This document shows, piece after piece, positions 1-12,815 of a DNA stretch of 64,000 nucleotides. The position numbers were made by a program, and so were the translations under genes. The stretch lies in assembly GCF_003590095.1 (NCBI RefSeq), contig NC_039501.1:4185673-4249672 (forward strand), in the 5' to 3' direction. Origin of the DNA: Trichoplusia ni. Lineage: Eukaryota > Arthropoda > Insecta > Lepidoptera > Noctuidae. The notes below the pieces were generated by a model. That model was not told where the DNA came from and made no database searches. It saw only the letters and a program-made list of their open reading frames with translations. Position 1 is the first letter of the stretch. Every line of letters begins with the position of its first letter.

Positions 1-310
1 TAATCCTTGTGTCGCAAAAAATAGTCACATGCAAGTTCATTATTAAATGATGTAACGGTTTACTCACGCGTATTTATCGGGGTAGCCCGACTAGTTTCGG
101 ACCCAACCGGAGTCCTTAATCATGAGCAGACGCGGCGGGATCGCGAGTTGAACTGACGTCAGCGGCCGCGCATCTCACATCATTTAATAATGAATCATTC
201 TCACGACAGTTACTATCAAAACATGCAAGTTCAATTCGTAAATCACACATATTCTTGTACTACGCAGGGTTCTAACCCACGACACGTCGTGCGCGGTGGG
301 TTTGGCGTGG
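1..310 (-). repeat. tRNA-derived-type dispersed repeat, interrupted
   Basis: The opening bases (taatccttgtgtcgc) and the later stretch around 255-310 (tactacgcagggttctaacccacgac) match the two halves of a repeat seen intact at 52178-52345 and 49540-49690. On the minus strand it carries a sequence resembling a Pol III B box (GTTCGATCCCC in better copies). The element is split here by a 181-bp insertion at 40-220. It may begin outside the window. The small ORF inside it is not coding. Confidence 0.5.
40..220. mobile_element. Short element inserted into a SINE-like repeat, with 13-bp target duplication
   Basis: The 13-mer acatgcaagttca occurs at 27-39 and again at 221-233, flanking a 181-bp segment that starts ttattaaatgatg and contains tttactcacgcgtatttatc. 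Related copies lie at 53215-53345 and, as a compact inverted form, at 3280-3387. A 13-bp duplication is typical of target-primed or other staggered insertion. No coding capacity is seen, so it is a non-autonomous element of unknown class. Confidence 0.6.
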
Positions 311-604
311 TGATCTTTTATCTCTTGGCTGTCAGTGCAGTCATTTTAACAATAAAGATCAGTCTTCACAACAGTGGCTGAAAAAAGCGCTGCGAGTTGC
401 TATAAAGCTCATTCAACCCCGGGCGTCTCCTGTCTTCAAATGACTATGACCTTTTTATTAAGGAAGATAAGTTTCAAAATTATTTGTGATATAAAAACGC
501 TGCCAGCCGCCGCTCCTTCGATATGAAATGACTAAGTATTCAGTTTAGACCAACTCATTATTTCACTTCTGGATGCATGATAGCTCGTGGCTAAGCTTCA
601 ACTG

Positions 605-890
605 CACAAATCGGTCGATCATAGGTTAAGCTACCCTTGACACGGTCGGTCTGTGGATGGGTGACCATTCGTCACAACGAGTTCCTCCGTGTTTCCGAAG
701 GCATGTTCAATTGTGGATCCCGGCTGTTATGCATACATCTTTGACAGTCGTTACGGGTAGTTAGAAGCTAGAAAGTCTGACCAGTCTAACTAAGGGGTAT
801 TGTGTTGCCCAGGTAACTGGGTTGAGGAGGTCCGAGAAGGTTACCTAAACTAGAAGTCTATTCTAGAAGTCTTCCCTGATGATGATGAAA
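605..890 (+). repeat. Dispersed noctuid-type repeat, plus orientation
   Basis: Contains the segments ggggtattgtgttgcccagg and taactgggttgaggaggtc, also found at 17555-17725 and 61835-62000, and inverted at 3530-3845 and 34460-34700. The copy ends near a GAT-rich tail (ctgatgatgatga). No protein-coding potential is seen. The family is recognised only by its recurrence in this window and its similarity to common moth repeats. Confidence 0.55.
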
Positions 891-3279
891 CAGGGTCTCT
901 CTTCCATGCCCACGATAATATTTCTTCAATATGATAATAATCAAAGTATTTTCTACTAAAAACTTCGAAAAATATTTAAATAGATTTATTTCCTTACCTA
1001 TCCATTACAAACGCCTCATTAATTGCAAATTTCTTCTAAACAAAATAAAATTATCTTCCTGAAGCATAAAGATTTTGTTAACAAGGATAAACAATGTTAT
1101 TCCTTGTACTTATTTAATAAAACTTTGGAAACATTTCTCAAACTTTTCCGACTTACCAAAACCGTTTAAAGTTATATCATTCAAGGTGTGGGAAAGAGAT
1201 GCCGCTCTATGCCGTCTATAGCGCTGTCTCGCTTTTACAATTTAAGTAACATTAAGTGGTAAGTAAGGCATTAATTTTGTACCGTTCTGACCCTCGACCT
1301 ACATCTGTCATAGACCATTTTATAATAAAATATAATTCGATGTTGAACAGTTTGTTTGGAAACTTCTTGCTGTGAAAATTAACTAGCTGATTTTTTGCCG
1401 GGCACAGCGCCTCTGAGACATCAAACATTATTGAGTCAAACACTTAGGTTTTTGGGACGACTCAAACCATGTTTGAACGTTTGTAGAGATGGTTTTAAAG
1501 GTATGTCAAACATTCAAGTGTTTTATGCTAATAAAGTCCGTGAAAAACGGTCCAGCCATTTCGGAACAGACAGGTTGTCAGACGGACTAAAAAAATATTA
1601 AGGATTTTTTTATATATTTTCTGAATATACCTATATTCATATGCATGTATAAAGTGTTATTTCAACATGACATAGCCTTTTCAATTTATATAATATCTAT
1701 GTATAGGTGCTTTATTACTAACATAACATAGATTTAATAAAGGAAATAGAAGACCAATAAACATCAATTATTTATAAGTTTAACATTATTATATCCACCT
1801 AATTATCCTTACAATATATCTATTCATATCAATGCCCTTTTTGCTAGTTCCATCGTTAAGTACGGCAAGTGCCATAAAAGTGTCGCCTCAAATAGTCAAA
1901 GGTATGTAACAAGTGCTTACAAATAAAATAAGATACGGAACCCGTCAGGCGTGACGCAGGAGCAGCGAGAGATAAAAACTTGATCCATCATAGTTACGCA
2001 AGGTCAACCGCAGAGCACAGTATATGGTAAGATTTCAGATAAAGATGTATTACAAAATATGCCTATGTAAGTCCGAAGGCGAGATACTATATTTCATTCA
2101 TTCATTCTTTCATGTGCTTAAAAATGGTTAGCTATATTTTTACGCTTTTTTTTATTTAAACTCAGTATATAAATACAGCGTGACTAAAAAGCAATGTTAA
2201 ATTCAATCCTGTTTTTGATGTACCATCATTTATAATACAATACCTCGGAAAACTTGAAAAGTCAACTTTCTAGATATTACGGTTCATGAGATATAGCCTG
2301 GTAATGGACGGACGGACAGATAGCGATGTCTCAGTAATAGGATTTCGTTATTAATACACTTTATCAAAAAGACTTGTAAGCATACAATAATTTTACATAT
2401 ACTACAAACTGCACCTGTATCGAATCGAGAAAAGCTTGATCAGCTACTAGTGACGGAGCGAGATAGCAACACTTAACCAACAAGTTGGACAGAGACAACC
2501 ACAGCGTGATTGTTGCGGCGAAAATGAGCTTTTATTAGACAAGTCTGCAAGTTATAAATAAGGTGATGCATTGATGCTGTAGTTTGAAGGGTGTATTTTA
2601 GTGATGTTAATAGCATCGCCATGAAAGATTTGAATGGCTTTTAAATCGATTAAAAAATAACTGTTGTTTGTCGTCATAAGACTTTTTTGATCAAGATCAC
2701 TGTATAAAGATAAAAGATATTTATTTGCAATGTTTGTATGGTTTATTTATGAACAGAAAATAAACTTAATATGCGAATGTTTGTTTAGATGTTACTTATA
2801 TGTCTAAACTGCCGAACTACGAAAAACATTATTTAATTCTTTTAAAAATTAAAACAACTCCCGCATTAAGGAATTTGATCCTTGTTTCGCGGGGGTCTTC
2901 ACAAAAATCCATGTCACTTGCATAAATAATCCCAGACTTATTACTTACATGAAGAATAAAGGCTTTTACAATTTAAGATCTCATTCATTTGATTTATTAG
3001 AGTGCAACTGCTACCTTGGACCACAAACTTTTTACTCCTGTACTTGTAATAGAAGATATAGGATCATTGATAATCGCCGTTCAACGTGGCAATGCTGTCA
3101 GCCTTTCGGGCACACTCTCAGCCGGCAGCGATGCCGATAAATTTTTTGATGCCTTGATTTAATTATTGTTTATTTTTTTTTTGTATATAGCTAATGATTG
3201 TACTGTAAATATTTAACTCTGTTAAATTGTAAATAAACAAATTGATAATTAAAGTATATAAAATGATTATTTGATAATG
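891..3279. other. Gene-free AT-rich stretch
   Basis: No ORF with recognisable protein similarity and no spliceable exon series is visible. About 2270-2350 holds a fragment of a common moth repeat (cggacggacagatagcgatgtctcagtaatagg), and about 2860-2960 a fragment related to the SINE-like repeat at 52178. The rest is unremarkable. Confidence 0.5.
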
Positions 3280-3387
3280 ATTTACTCATGCGTATTTATA
3301 GAGATCACACGATTATTGTTGGCAGCGGCAAGGTCGCGGTTCGGTCGAAACTAGTCGAGCTTTCCCGATAAATACACGTGAGTAAAC
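3280..3387. mobile_element. 108-bp MITE-like element with about 20-bp inverted termini
   Basis: The left end tttactcatgcgtatttat pairs with the right end ataaatacacgtgagtaaac with two mismatches. The interior is short and non-coding. The termini match the internal core of the elements at 40-220 and 53215-53345, so all belong to one family. No clear target duplication was found. Confidence 0.55.
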
Positions 3388-3529
3388 TGAAATCAAATGA
3401 TTATATACTTGGTTTGTGAATAAATAATAAATTAATACCATTGGTCTAATAAAATAATTATGAATCCGCACAAACATGCTGCATGCCTAATAAATTCATC
3501 GCAGCATTGTTAACCGTAAAGTCTATCAT

Positions 3530-3845
3530 CGGCCTAGCATTTTCCCAACTACATATGTTGGGAACGGCTTCCAGTCTAACCGGATTCAGCTAAATACCAG
3601 TGTTTTACAAGGTGCGACTGCATACCAGATCTTCTGAACCCAGTTGCCCGGGCAACATGATACCCCTTAGTTAGACTGGTTGTTAGACTTTAAAGCTTCT
3701 TACTACCTGAAACGACTGCCAAAGGTGTATGAATAAATTACCCACAATTTAACTTGCCCTCCGAAACACGGAGGAACTCGTTTTGACAAAGATGGTCAAC
3801 CATCTACGGACCAACCATATCGAGCGTAGCTTTACCTGTGATTGA
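3530..3845 (-). repeat. Dispersed noctuid-type repeat, minus orientation
   Basis: This is the inverted counterpart of 605-890. It starts with the CCAACATAGTTGGG-type core (ttcccaactacatatgttgg) and continues through cccgggcaacatgatacccc and cctccgaaacacggaggaac. It represents a nearly full-length copy about 315 bp long. It is non-coding. Confidence 0.55.
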
Positions 3846-4065
3846 TTCCCCGTAAAGTCTATATTTTGCCCATAAATGTGATCCGAAAACGAAACCTATA
3901 TCATGTCAATAATATATGTAGTACCTAATTTATGTTCAACTATTATCTAAATCATTCATGCAGTAAAGGCAGACATATACAACGACCAACTAATTAGCAG
4001 TTATAGTCTAATAATTTCCTTAGACAATACGCTAATCGTTAATTTTGATAATAAGCAACTAATTA

Positions 4066-4115
4066 TAAATAATAAATAAATAAATGCGGACAACATCACA
4101 TACAATCAATGTTCA
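4066..4115 (-). repeat. 3' tail fragment of tRNA-derived SINE
   Basis: Read on the minus strand this is tgtatgtgatgttgtccgc followed by an (ATTT)n tail. That is identical in arrangement to the end of the SINE at 45818-46065, so it is a severely 5'-truncated copy. Confidence 0.45.
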
Positions 4116-4924
4116 TGTCGACAGCTTAATTGTAGACATTCTGTCTTCTTGTATCTCCGCGTAGGACAAGCATTCTGTGTGATTCGCGACTGCTTTCTCT
4201 ATGTTTGGGTGTCTTTGTCTCTGTAACTTGTACCTAAATGTAGCTTTAAAAAAAAGACAGCTTAGAGGCCATCATTCAACCATCATTATAGTAATACCGT
4301 TGCAGCTGAGAAAGAGTGACGCTGCTGTTCGCAGTGTAGTATGTTGTCTCACTTTTACAACTGCAATAGAAGCTATTTGCTTTTAGAGGTATTGTTATGC
4401 CTTTAAAAAAGAGTATGTCCAATCAAACTAACTGCCTAAGGCAAGAATTATTTGTATCTTATACCATATTTTTAACTGACTGGTCTTATTTTTTTTTGTA
4501 TTTCCCTGGGTTTTTGGTCACTGTCATTGCTTGCTTGCGTTGTCAACTGCTTTAAAGGACTTATTGGCGTGACTTTACAAAGTCTGCAACAAGGCCTTAC
4601 CTAATGACGTTTTTGTCGAACGCCACATGCTATTCTTATCGAAACTGAACTCGATTATATCTCGATAGATTTTCAAGAAAATATCCAAAAAACTGTATTT
4701 TCAAATATTTTTTCTGTTTTCAAAAGGATTATTCAAGCGGACTAAATATAGATGCTCCCCTATATTTGTAGGAAAGCCGCTATGAATTAAAAAGGGGTTG
4801 TAACAGGGGTCGAGAGTCGTAGTTTGAACAAAAATTTATCGTTTCCCGAAATTACTGGCCAGGTTATTTTGATCCTTTTTCTGTGAAATATTTTTAGTAA
4901 GTTATATCGACTTTTACCCTTCAC

Positions 4925-5000
4925 AACAGCGATAGCCAAATGGTATGACCAATGGCTGCCAAATCAAGAGTCGCTGGATCAAATCCAGTCACCGTCTTCG
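4925..5000 (+). repeat. tRNA-like fragment (degenerate Pol III boxes)
   Basis: An A-box-like TAGCCAAATGG at 4933-4943 is followed 33 bases later by a degenerate B box, ggatcaaatcc. It does not fold into a convincing tRNA cloverleaf by eye. It is probably a decayed tRNA-derived SINE rather than a functional tRNA. Confidence 0.3.
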
Positions 5001-5009
5001 AATTCATGA

Positions 5010-8000
5010 AAAAAAGCTTCGTGGGCCAACCAACAAACAAGAGATATTTGAAGGCAGGAAAGAAAGACAAGTTTATTAAACCTTATCATCTTAAAGAATC
5101 TTATAGATTGAGGATATTTTGACTAGATATTTTGTTACTGCTAAAAATTCTAAAAGCAACAGTTTTTCTAAAACAATCAGTCAAAATGATACCCTCATGT
5201 GATATTTCATTCATTGTCAAGTGCAATGTTGAGTCAAATTAAAAGTCAGACATTTCAGAAGACCACTTACATAAGTGCCGTTCGTACGTAAGATGAGTTA
5301 AGATATTGTTACCCGTGCATATGGCTATATAGGACAAGTGATAACAAAAATTCATTTCTAAAATATGACCTAAAAAATAAACTGCGAATCTTAAAAATTA
5401 ATAAGAAATAGTCCGGAACGAACCAATTTCTATCACAATATACTAAACATAAAACTCCATTCTATTCTCACCTTTACAAATTAAAAACAGAGTCAGGTAT
5501 TTCCACTTAAACCTGAAACTAATAAACTGCCAGTGACATTCAGGAATGCGTCACCCTATGAATGTCACTTGACGCCAGACATTCGACCTTTAGTATTTAT
5601 ATAACCACAGTTACTAACCCTTCCTTAAGGTAAGTTTCTGTGATGACGACCGATCGTAGTTGCGTCTGGCATATCACTTGTGAAAGTTGCAGTTGTTGTG
5701 GCGACATGATACTCTACATCCCAGAGATGTCTCTTCTAGTAAGATTTGCAGCTGTGGCAGGGTGCTCTACACGGCGTAGAGCTATGTCCCTTACCAACCA
5801 ACTTGAAAAACGAAGACGTTGTCAATTCGTAGTTCTTTTATGTTTGTCACCTCAGTACTTTGGACTGGATAATCCGATATTGTTAATTATAATATTTATC
5901 CATTTGAAGTAAAATACCTGTCATTTGGGCCTTAAACATGTAATCACGTTTATCTTAATAGTTTTTTATTTGAAGTCGGATGTTTGTTTTTTTTTTTAAA
6001 CTCTTACTACTAGACCAACATGCCACTTGAACTGTCATACTGTTTGGCATTTTCTTAGGTGTGTGTGAATTGAATCCATTTTTTTTAATAAACAATTATA
6101 AAATACTGTCGCAGAAGCTAGCTCCGACTAGTCGTGAGGCAACGAAAACGTACCTTTCCTCGCTTAACATTTTTGCTAACGGGTTGAACTGTCAGGACTT
6201 AGGTCAACTTTAGCTTAACTCGTCAACATTTTAATAGTGAAGTAACGGGAAGAAATAAACTCTTATTTAAACGAAATAAGGTGTTTATCGAAAGTTTGTA
6301 GTGGTTTACGATTCTTTGAAACACATCTATCCTTTTTGCATGCTCTCAAAGTTAGTCTGTTGCAACTATGAACATTGGACAATTGACTATATAAAAATCG
6401 ATTTCGCATTGTCTTCCAAAGTTTTATTTGAGCCAAACAGTTAAGGAGTCATCAATTAAATATCGTAAAACTGGAAATTGATATGAAGAAACCGTAGTTC
6501 ATAATTTGTCACCAAAATCTCCAAACTAGCTTTTTCAAACTATTTAAATAAAAATCGTTAATCCTTCTCCACATTAAGAGAACCACTTCATTCCCCAATC
6601 AGCATAAAAAATGGAGTAATGTAAACAAAAAAACAGACCTCGCTAATTACAACAAAACAGTCCAAAGTACACAAACAAAACACAACCCATCCACATTAAT
6701 TATCTTTAAACCACAATTAAATAAAACTGAACTATAACTTCTAAATTCACATTACACGAATATGGCTCGAAATAGTCACAGCAATAAATTCCCCGAAACT
6801 TTTATAACCACAAATTCATATCACATACAGTAACAAATGTTAGCGAATATATCAAAACATTGAACAAAGGCCTGAATAAACAAATAACGTTTAACAAATT
6901 GAACAAATTAAATCCACAGTAACATGTTGAGCAAAAAGTTTTTGAACCACAAAGTTGTTATAACCTAATTATGAAATTTCGTATGTACCCAGTTCAATAA
7001 CGGTTCATTTTCTGTGATAATTTGGGACGAATTTGAAATTTCGAAATTTATTTCAACTTGTAAGGTAATCAAGGTTGTTTAAAATTAGTTATATACTGTG
7101 TATGCTAAATTAACGATTTTTTTTACATTTGAATGTTTCTAATATTGTTGTTGTTCAGCACAAGCCATTTACAATAAAATAACAATAAAAACGAAAAACT
7201 CTTTCAAAAAGTTCATAATATAGCAAGCTCTCTATTACATAATGAAATTGGAATTTTATCAACTTCTTAAGTCCTTGCCTCAAATAAAAATGATAGCGAA
7301 TTTACTTTTATACGCATTTACATCAACTAAATACACAATTACATACTAAACCAAAAGTGCTTTTCTTACGTTACGTTAAGTTTTTAATATAACTTATCAA
7401 AGTGCAATAGATCTAGCTAGCCTTGAACTAGTCAGATCTAAAGCATCCAAGCCAAAATAAACCGTAAAACAAACTAATAAAAACCTTTATTCAAATTAAA
7501 AACGATCTTAAACCATGTAACGCTTAGCACATCTGCGCTAACGGGTCCACGCGGGTTTCAAATCACAGCCGGTCCAAATATGAATTATGATAGTTTTTGC
7601 GATGCCCGGGCGACATTTATGAGGTGTAAAGGGCAACCTAATGCTAAAATATTCAGACCCTGGGCCCTCTGACGTTGCGAATAGTAGCTTTTTGCTGGCC
7701 CATACCGAAATATGATTCTTTGTCATATTATCCTAAGTTGAAGTGTGAATTGTTATTTCTGAATTTGTTTTCGACTTTTTTTGAGAGTCTCGCTCGGTTG
7801 AAGTTTTGTTGTCAAGTTGCTTTTTAGATCTTGTTATTTTGGGCCTGGCTTCATGAATACGACAAGTAGTATTTTTTAATTTAAACCCAAATTACTTCTT
7901 CTATAAGTGTTACCAAAATTTACTGAATTACGTTACACTAATATCATATCGAAATATTGCAGATTCTGTTTAAAAACCTATTTAGAATCAAGCTTCTTTA

Positions 8001-11000
8001 GTAAAGTTCTCGATACAAAACTTAAATAGAACAAAACAAACATTACGTGTACAAAAATCAATTGAAATCTAATTACTGAGGAATTCACTAAAAGGTATGT
8101 TGAATTAAACTATGTTCAAGGCGCTTACCAATAACTATTAAAGTAAGACTAATACGGGTGCGGAAGCGAGACGAAACTACGCGCAGTGAATCATTCCATC
8201 TTGCTTGCACAATGGCATTTCTGATTTTAGAATTACGTATAGAGTATGGTACAGGCATGTAGCTGTGTTTGTAAGCCATGTGGTGTGTGTGCCCATACAA
8301 AATGCACGACCCCCGCATTCTGAATGTCTGATTCAATTGTTATCGATTCGGGCCGATGTAAGCAATCGCCTAAGTTCAAACAGGAAACCCGTATGTTACT
8401 GAATTAAATAAGATGTTCGGAAATCAATGAATTTTAGAGTAAAAGATAATATCTACTGTGCGGATCTGATGATATTGGACGTTTATTTGGAAAGACAAAA
8501 CCGGGCACGAATGCTATTGAAAATACTTTTCGAATCGAAGTGTCATCTTTTGTATCTTTGTGTATGTGTTTCAAAGATTGTACGTGGCAGTCGTTAAAAA
8601 TATAACCTTATACTTTTTTTGCTATTTTTCAGGTTTCTATTGACTGTATTAGCGGCATATCATTGTCAGATCTAGTACAAAAATAAAAGCTGCTCCAATC
8701 TTCATTCTTGAAAACCCAAAACATTCCCACGTATAATCCGAACTTCCTTAGCTTCCTAAACATTCTAATCACGATCGAAACATCCAAAAAAGACACCCAA
8801 AATATGATCAAATTTTCGCGTAGTAACAGCACTCGAATAACACATAGTAATTGGATGTACCTAATTTATTCGGAACTCCAACCATAGCGTGAACGGTCTG
8901 CTAGTCAAAGCAAAATTGGTTCGGTATAACACCAGTAGTCCCTAACGCTATTTGTAAACGAATTTAACTATGCCTGGTGTTTATGTTTCGCCGATTTTTA
9001 GATCGGAAAGGTCAATCATATTTGGGTTATGATTTTAAAGGTTATTTTTTGAGAGGATTTCAAATTTAAGATATACTTTTTATTAGAACAATCGTAAGGC
9101 GATTCTCGTGACTTTTCATGATCGTCAATTCTTTCTTATGTCACGTAGCAGTTTACTTATGACCATTTACCGGGATCTTACGACTAGGTTCGAAGAAAAA
9201 GAGAGTTTTACGTGACGATAAAGATTTTACCCAAAAAGGCTAAAGCAGTTTTTCAAAAGGAAATTGTCATTTCAAGTGTTTGAATACCACCGCATAACCT
9301 TGATTTTTATAGCAGTAATATCAATGCATCGTCTGTTTATATTTCAGCAGTCTAGATAGTTTATATAATACGGTGACAGTCGGACGGTCAGACAGACAGT
9401 CAGATAGATGGATACATCCTTCGCCAAAGACAAGGAAAGACGAACAGATATTAGACCCTAAGCTTTAGCTTTCGGTGTGCGAAACCCTAAAAAATGTGTA
9501 TAAATAAACTTGAACTACCTATTATCAAATTTTTTCAAATACAAATTAGATTTTTCATCTAAAATAGAAGGCAAATAACCACAATTGCCAATACTGCACT
9601 AGTTTTAATAGTCCAAAAATGATATAACAGGACTACATTATATTCATCGCACCACACACTCACTAATAAAGGCTACACACAACTCACGGATGCGTGGCAT
9701 AAATTAATTCATTTGTTTTCATAATTCAATAATTAATTAATTTTGCGGGAACAGGGTTGGTACGATTCGAAGAATAATTGCTATCGAGTATTGCGTAGGA
9801 TTTTGTTTTTAATTATAGCTATGTTTAATTAGGATTTGATATGAGGTGTGTGACCTTACCGTGCCTTGTTTGAGTCACCAGTAAGTGTTTCTAGTTAGTC
9901 GTAACTTGCATACTTTTAAGTGGGCAACTCATGATATTTTATCGACGGTGATCATCATCATATGTAATTAGGATGACAGTTATTCGTTGTTCTAATATAA
10001 AGTCTGTTCTTAATCCTAGACTACTGAGCAAACGTTTAGATGTATTTTAACGTTTTTACAAAGCAGCAAGCAAAAGACTCTAGTGTACCACCTATAGGTA
10101 TCCCGTTATCAAGGGGTTCAACCTATATACCTTTCAGTTTTTGTTGAAAACCTGTCGGAAGCCTCGAAAACGTAAAATTAGAAGGAACAAAATAAATTGG
10201 CAAAGAAGAAGAAAAAGAAGAATTACGAGTGCTAAAAGTAAAATTGCTTATGCTTAACAGATGCCGTTTAAAGAACAACAAATGTCTTACGAATAGCAAC
10301 TTATGTACCTTGTTACATTTGTATTAACTGATCATCATTTTGGCGACTTAGTAGGGTCTCTAGAAGTTAATTTCACCCAGAAACTTCATCCCAAATTCCG
10401 AAAACATAGACAAAATGTATTCTTGCAGCAGACAGCCCTAATGCATTCGTGGTTCGTTGGATTCCGGTCGCGAATTTCACTGAATTAAAATTACGTACGA
10501 AAAGCGATTATATCATTAAAGTTGGCTCCAATGAGTGACAGTTCATTTACTGCTTTGTTCGTGTACGAGTCGGCGAAAATAAATTGATTTTAATGTGGTT
10601 ATGTATGCGATCATTTTGGAAGACTAAGGAAGTTGCGTTTATTGAGTTCATGTTTTACTTGTTCTTGAATATCGCGTTAATTTGTCAGAGGACTAAGAGG
10701 GAGTCTTGATGAGTATGTTTGTGGGGGCGATCGATGTTTCAGTCTCAGAATATATTTTTTTCTGTTAAATGTACAAATGACTACTTGAGCAGACTTTTTG
10801 TTTTCTATGTTTTGCTGTCGTGGCTTGTTGACTTCTGTTTTTAAGTCAGTTACTTAAATGATAAAGAATAAAAATCATTCATTTTCTTTATCTGTTGATA
10901 TATTTAGTATCTTTCGGGCAAATCTTCACAATGGGTTTAAAGAATTTAATAAGATTTTACTTACAGTTATTGTCGATAAATACAACCTGTGACCCATGCA

Positions 11001-11384
11001 CGCCTTTTAAAAAGACCAGGTATCTTCTCATGAAGTTATATCTTGAATGAAAAGAGAATTAATGGATGAAGAATACCATAGGCACATATAAAAAAGAGAG
11101 TGAAAATAGTGATATCCGATTGTCAAATGACGCATAGGAGGTTAAACTTGAGTTATCTTTTGTTTTACCATAAGTCCAATACATCCCAAAGTCACTTTAT
11201 GATAGCAACATAGGTACATAAAAATCGTAACCAACACAAGTTGAAGTTAGTTAATAATGTAACGAGTTGCGTGGCCACACGGGGTGGTTAATTCTCAAGT
11301 CTGATGTACTTAATTGATCAATTATTTCATGTTGTTACCCCACCGTAAGCAAGCAGGCACGGATTTAGATTCGTAAAAGTTAAA
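5010..11384. other. Long gene-free stretch
   Basis: More than 6 kb of AT-rich sequence in which I find no supported exon, RNA gene or intact transposon. Short ORFs (for example about 5640-5912 and 8088-8402) lack family resemblance and codon structure. About 9360-9490 holds a fragment of the common 'gacagtcggacgg...aaaccctaaaa' repeat also seen at 44280-44480. Confidence 0.5.
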
Positions 11385-11635
11385 GAGTAAATGGCCTGGG
11401 CAAGCCACTTGGCCAGACGAAGTGACGGCAGGTGGACTAAGGCGGTGACAGAATGGTGGCCAAGACAAGGCAAAAGAAGCGTCGGTCGTCCGGGAGCAAG
11501 ATGGGTCGATGACATAATAAAGGTCTCGGGTCGAGTCTGGACGAGGCTAGCACAGGACCGTAGAAATTGGCACGAGAAAGGGGAGGCTTATGCCCAGCAG
11601 TGGGAGGATAAAGGCTGTGGATGATGATGAAAGAG
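11385..11635 (+). mobile_element. RTE-clade LINE, 3' end (RT C-terminus) fragment
   Basis: An ORF from about 11391 to 11624 encodes the C-terminal end of an RTE-type reverse transcriptase. Features include WA.HLARR.DGRWTKAVTEWW, a basic GKRSVGRPGARWVDDI segment, W.RLAQDRRNW and the terminal GEAYAQQWEDKGCG, followed by a gatgatgatga tail. Only the last ~75 residues remain. The copy is dead on arrival (5'-truncated). Clade assignment rests on the motif pattern and the ATG/GAT tail. Confidence 0.75.
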
Positions 11636-12029
11636 TAAATTAGGAGTACAATTCATTGGATGTTTTAGACATGTTTTATGACAATGACAATGTTTTAGAT
11701 GAAAAATAGACTCACCATAGTCTATTTTTATTCAGTAATGTCTGATTTATTCTGATTATCAGGAACATTATTTCTTCAGAAAATTAGAATTTGGAATCTG
11801 TTTTTAACTAACCATTTTGAAATAGGCTTAGGTTTGATTCTTATCGAAATCAACTAATTATTTTTCACGAAGAAAGAGCCTTATTATTTAAAAATTTCTT
11901 TCATAAGACTGGATGTCAGAAATTTATTGAATTAACAACAATTAAAAAATGTTAGTCAACCATCAATGGATTGACATACTTTTTGTGGCAGAAAAGAGTC
12001 TCGATATCTTAATCGTTGGATACTGGTCA

Positions 12030-12225
12030 AACAGTAATATTTCTTATATCGCGTTTCCAAGAGAACTCATCAAAAGTCCGGGATTAAAACTATCATTATG
12101 TTCTTTCTCAAGGTCAACTCTATCTCTGTACCAAATTTCATTAAAATTAGTTCAGTGGTTTAGACGTGAAAGCGTAAGAGACAGACAGACAGAGTTACTT
12201 TCGCATTTATAATATTAGTAGGGAT
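12030..12225 (+). repeat. Dispersed Lepidopteran repeat, 3' part
   Basis: Contains the widely repeated moth segments accaaatttcattaaaattag, agacagacagacagagttac and an end at tttcgcatttataatattag. A related copy, orientation reversed at one end, lies at 44670-44880. It is non-coding and probably derives from a Helitron or SINE family; the class is not certain. Confidence 0.5.
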
Positions 12226-12582
12226 ACCGGGACTCAAGGATGTAGCGCAAATATTTATATCCTTTTCAGAATCCGACCCTGTATATCCATGCCAAGCAAA
12301 TTACACATTTAAGAACAATTGTATGGAATAATAACTAACAATGGTAAAGTCAAACAAATTATAATTACATGTTAATTAAAATTATCGATGAGAAGGTTTT
12401 GTTTTAGCTCATAATTAAGTTATGAAGAATGTTTTAATGAGTCCATGTTCCTTGGATTGAAGAGTGTTGATTGTGATGAGAAGAATATAGAAAATTAAAA
12501 GGGGATAGAAAAAAGGGAGCTAGGAAGGCAAAAAGAGAAGTGTGGGGTCTAGAATCTTAGGAAAGAAGAAAATGGAGTACCG

Positions 12583-12815
12583 GTCAAACAAGCCAACTTT
12601 TCCAATCAAGGTATCTTTTCCCCAAAAGCAATTTATAAGCAAATCCTCTAATATAAGAAACAATTTTAGTTTTATGGCAATATTTATTATTTGGGTGGAA
12701 AGTTGATTATAAATGTTACCATAAAACTAAAATTGATTCTTATGTAAGAGGATTTGTTTATAAATTGCTTTTGGGGCAAAGATACCTTGATTGGCAAAGT
12801 TGGCTTGTTTGACGG
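12583..12815. mobile_element. Foldback (long imperfect inverted repeat)
   Basis: Two ~100-bp arms face each other across a loop of about 35 bp. The left arm runs tcaaacaagccaactttt... through agcaatttataagcaaatcc to aactaaa-type sequence; the right arm runs its complement from taccataaaactaaaatt to aagttggcttgtttgac. A few mismatches and single-base gaps separate the arms. It is non-coding and most likely a MITE or foldback transposon. It could extrude a cruciform or give a hairpin transcript. Confidence 0.7.

Noticed and set aside
11327..11515. Minus-strand ORF over the RTE fragment
   Set aside because: Antisense shadow of the recognisable RT C-terminus on the plus strand.
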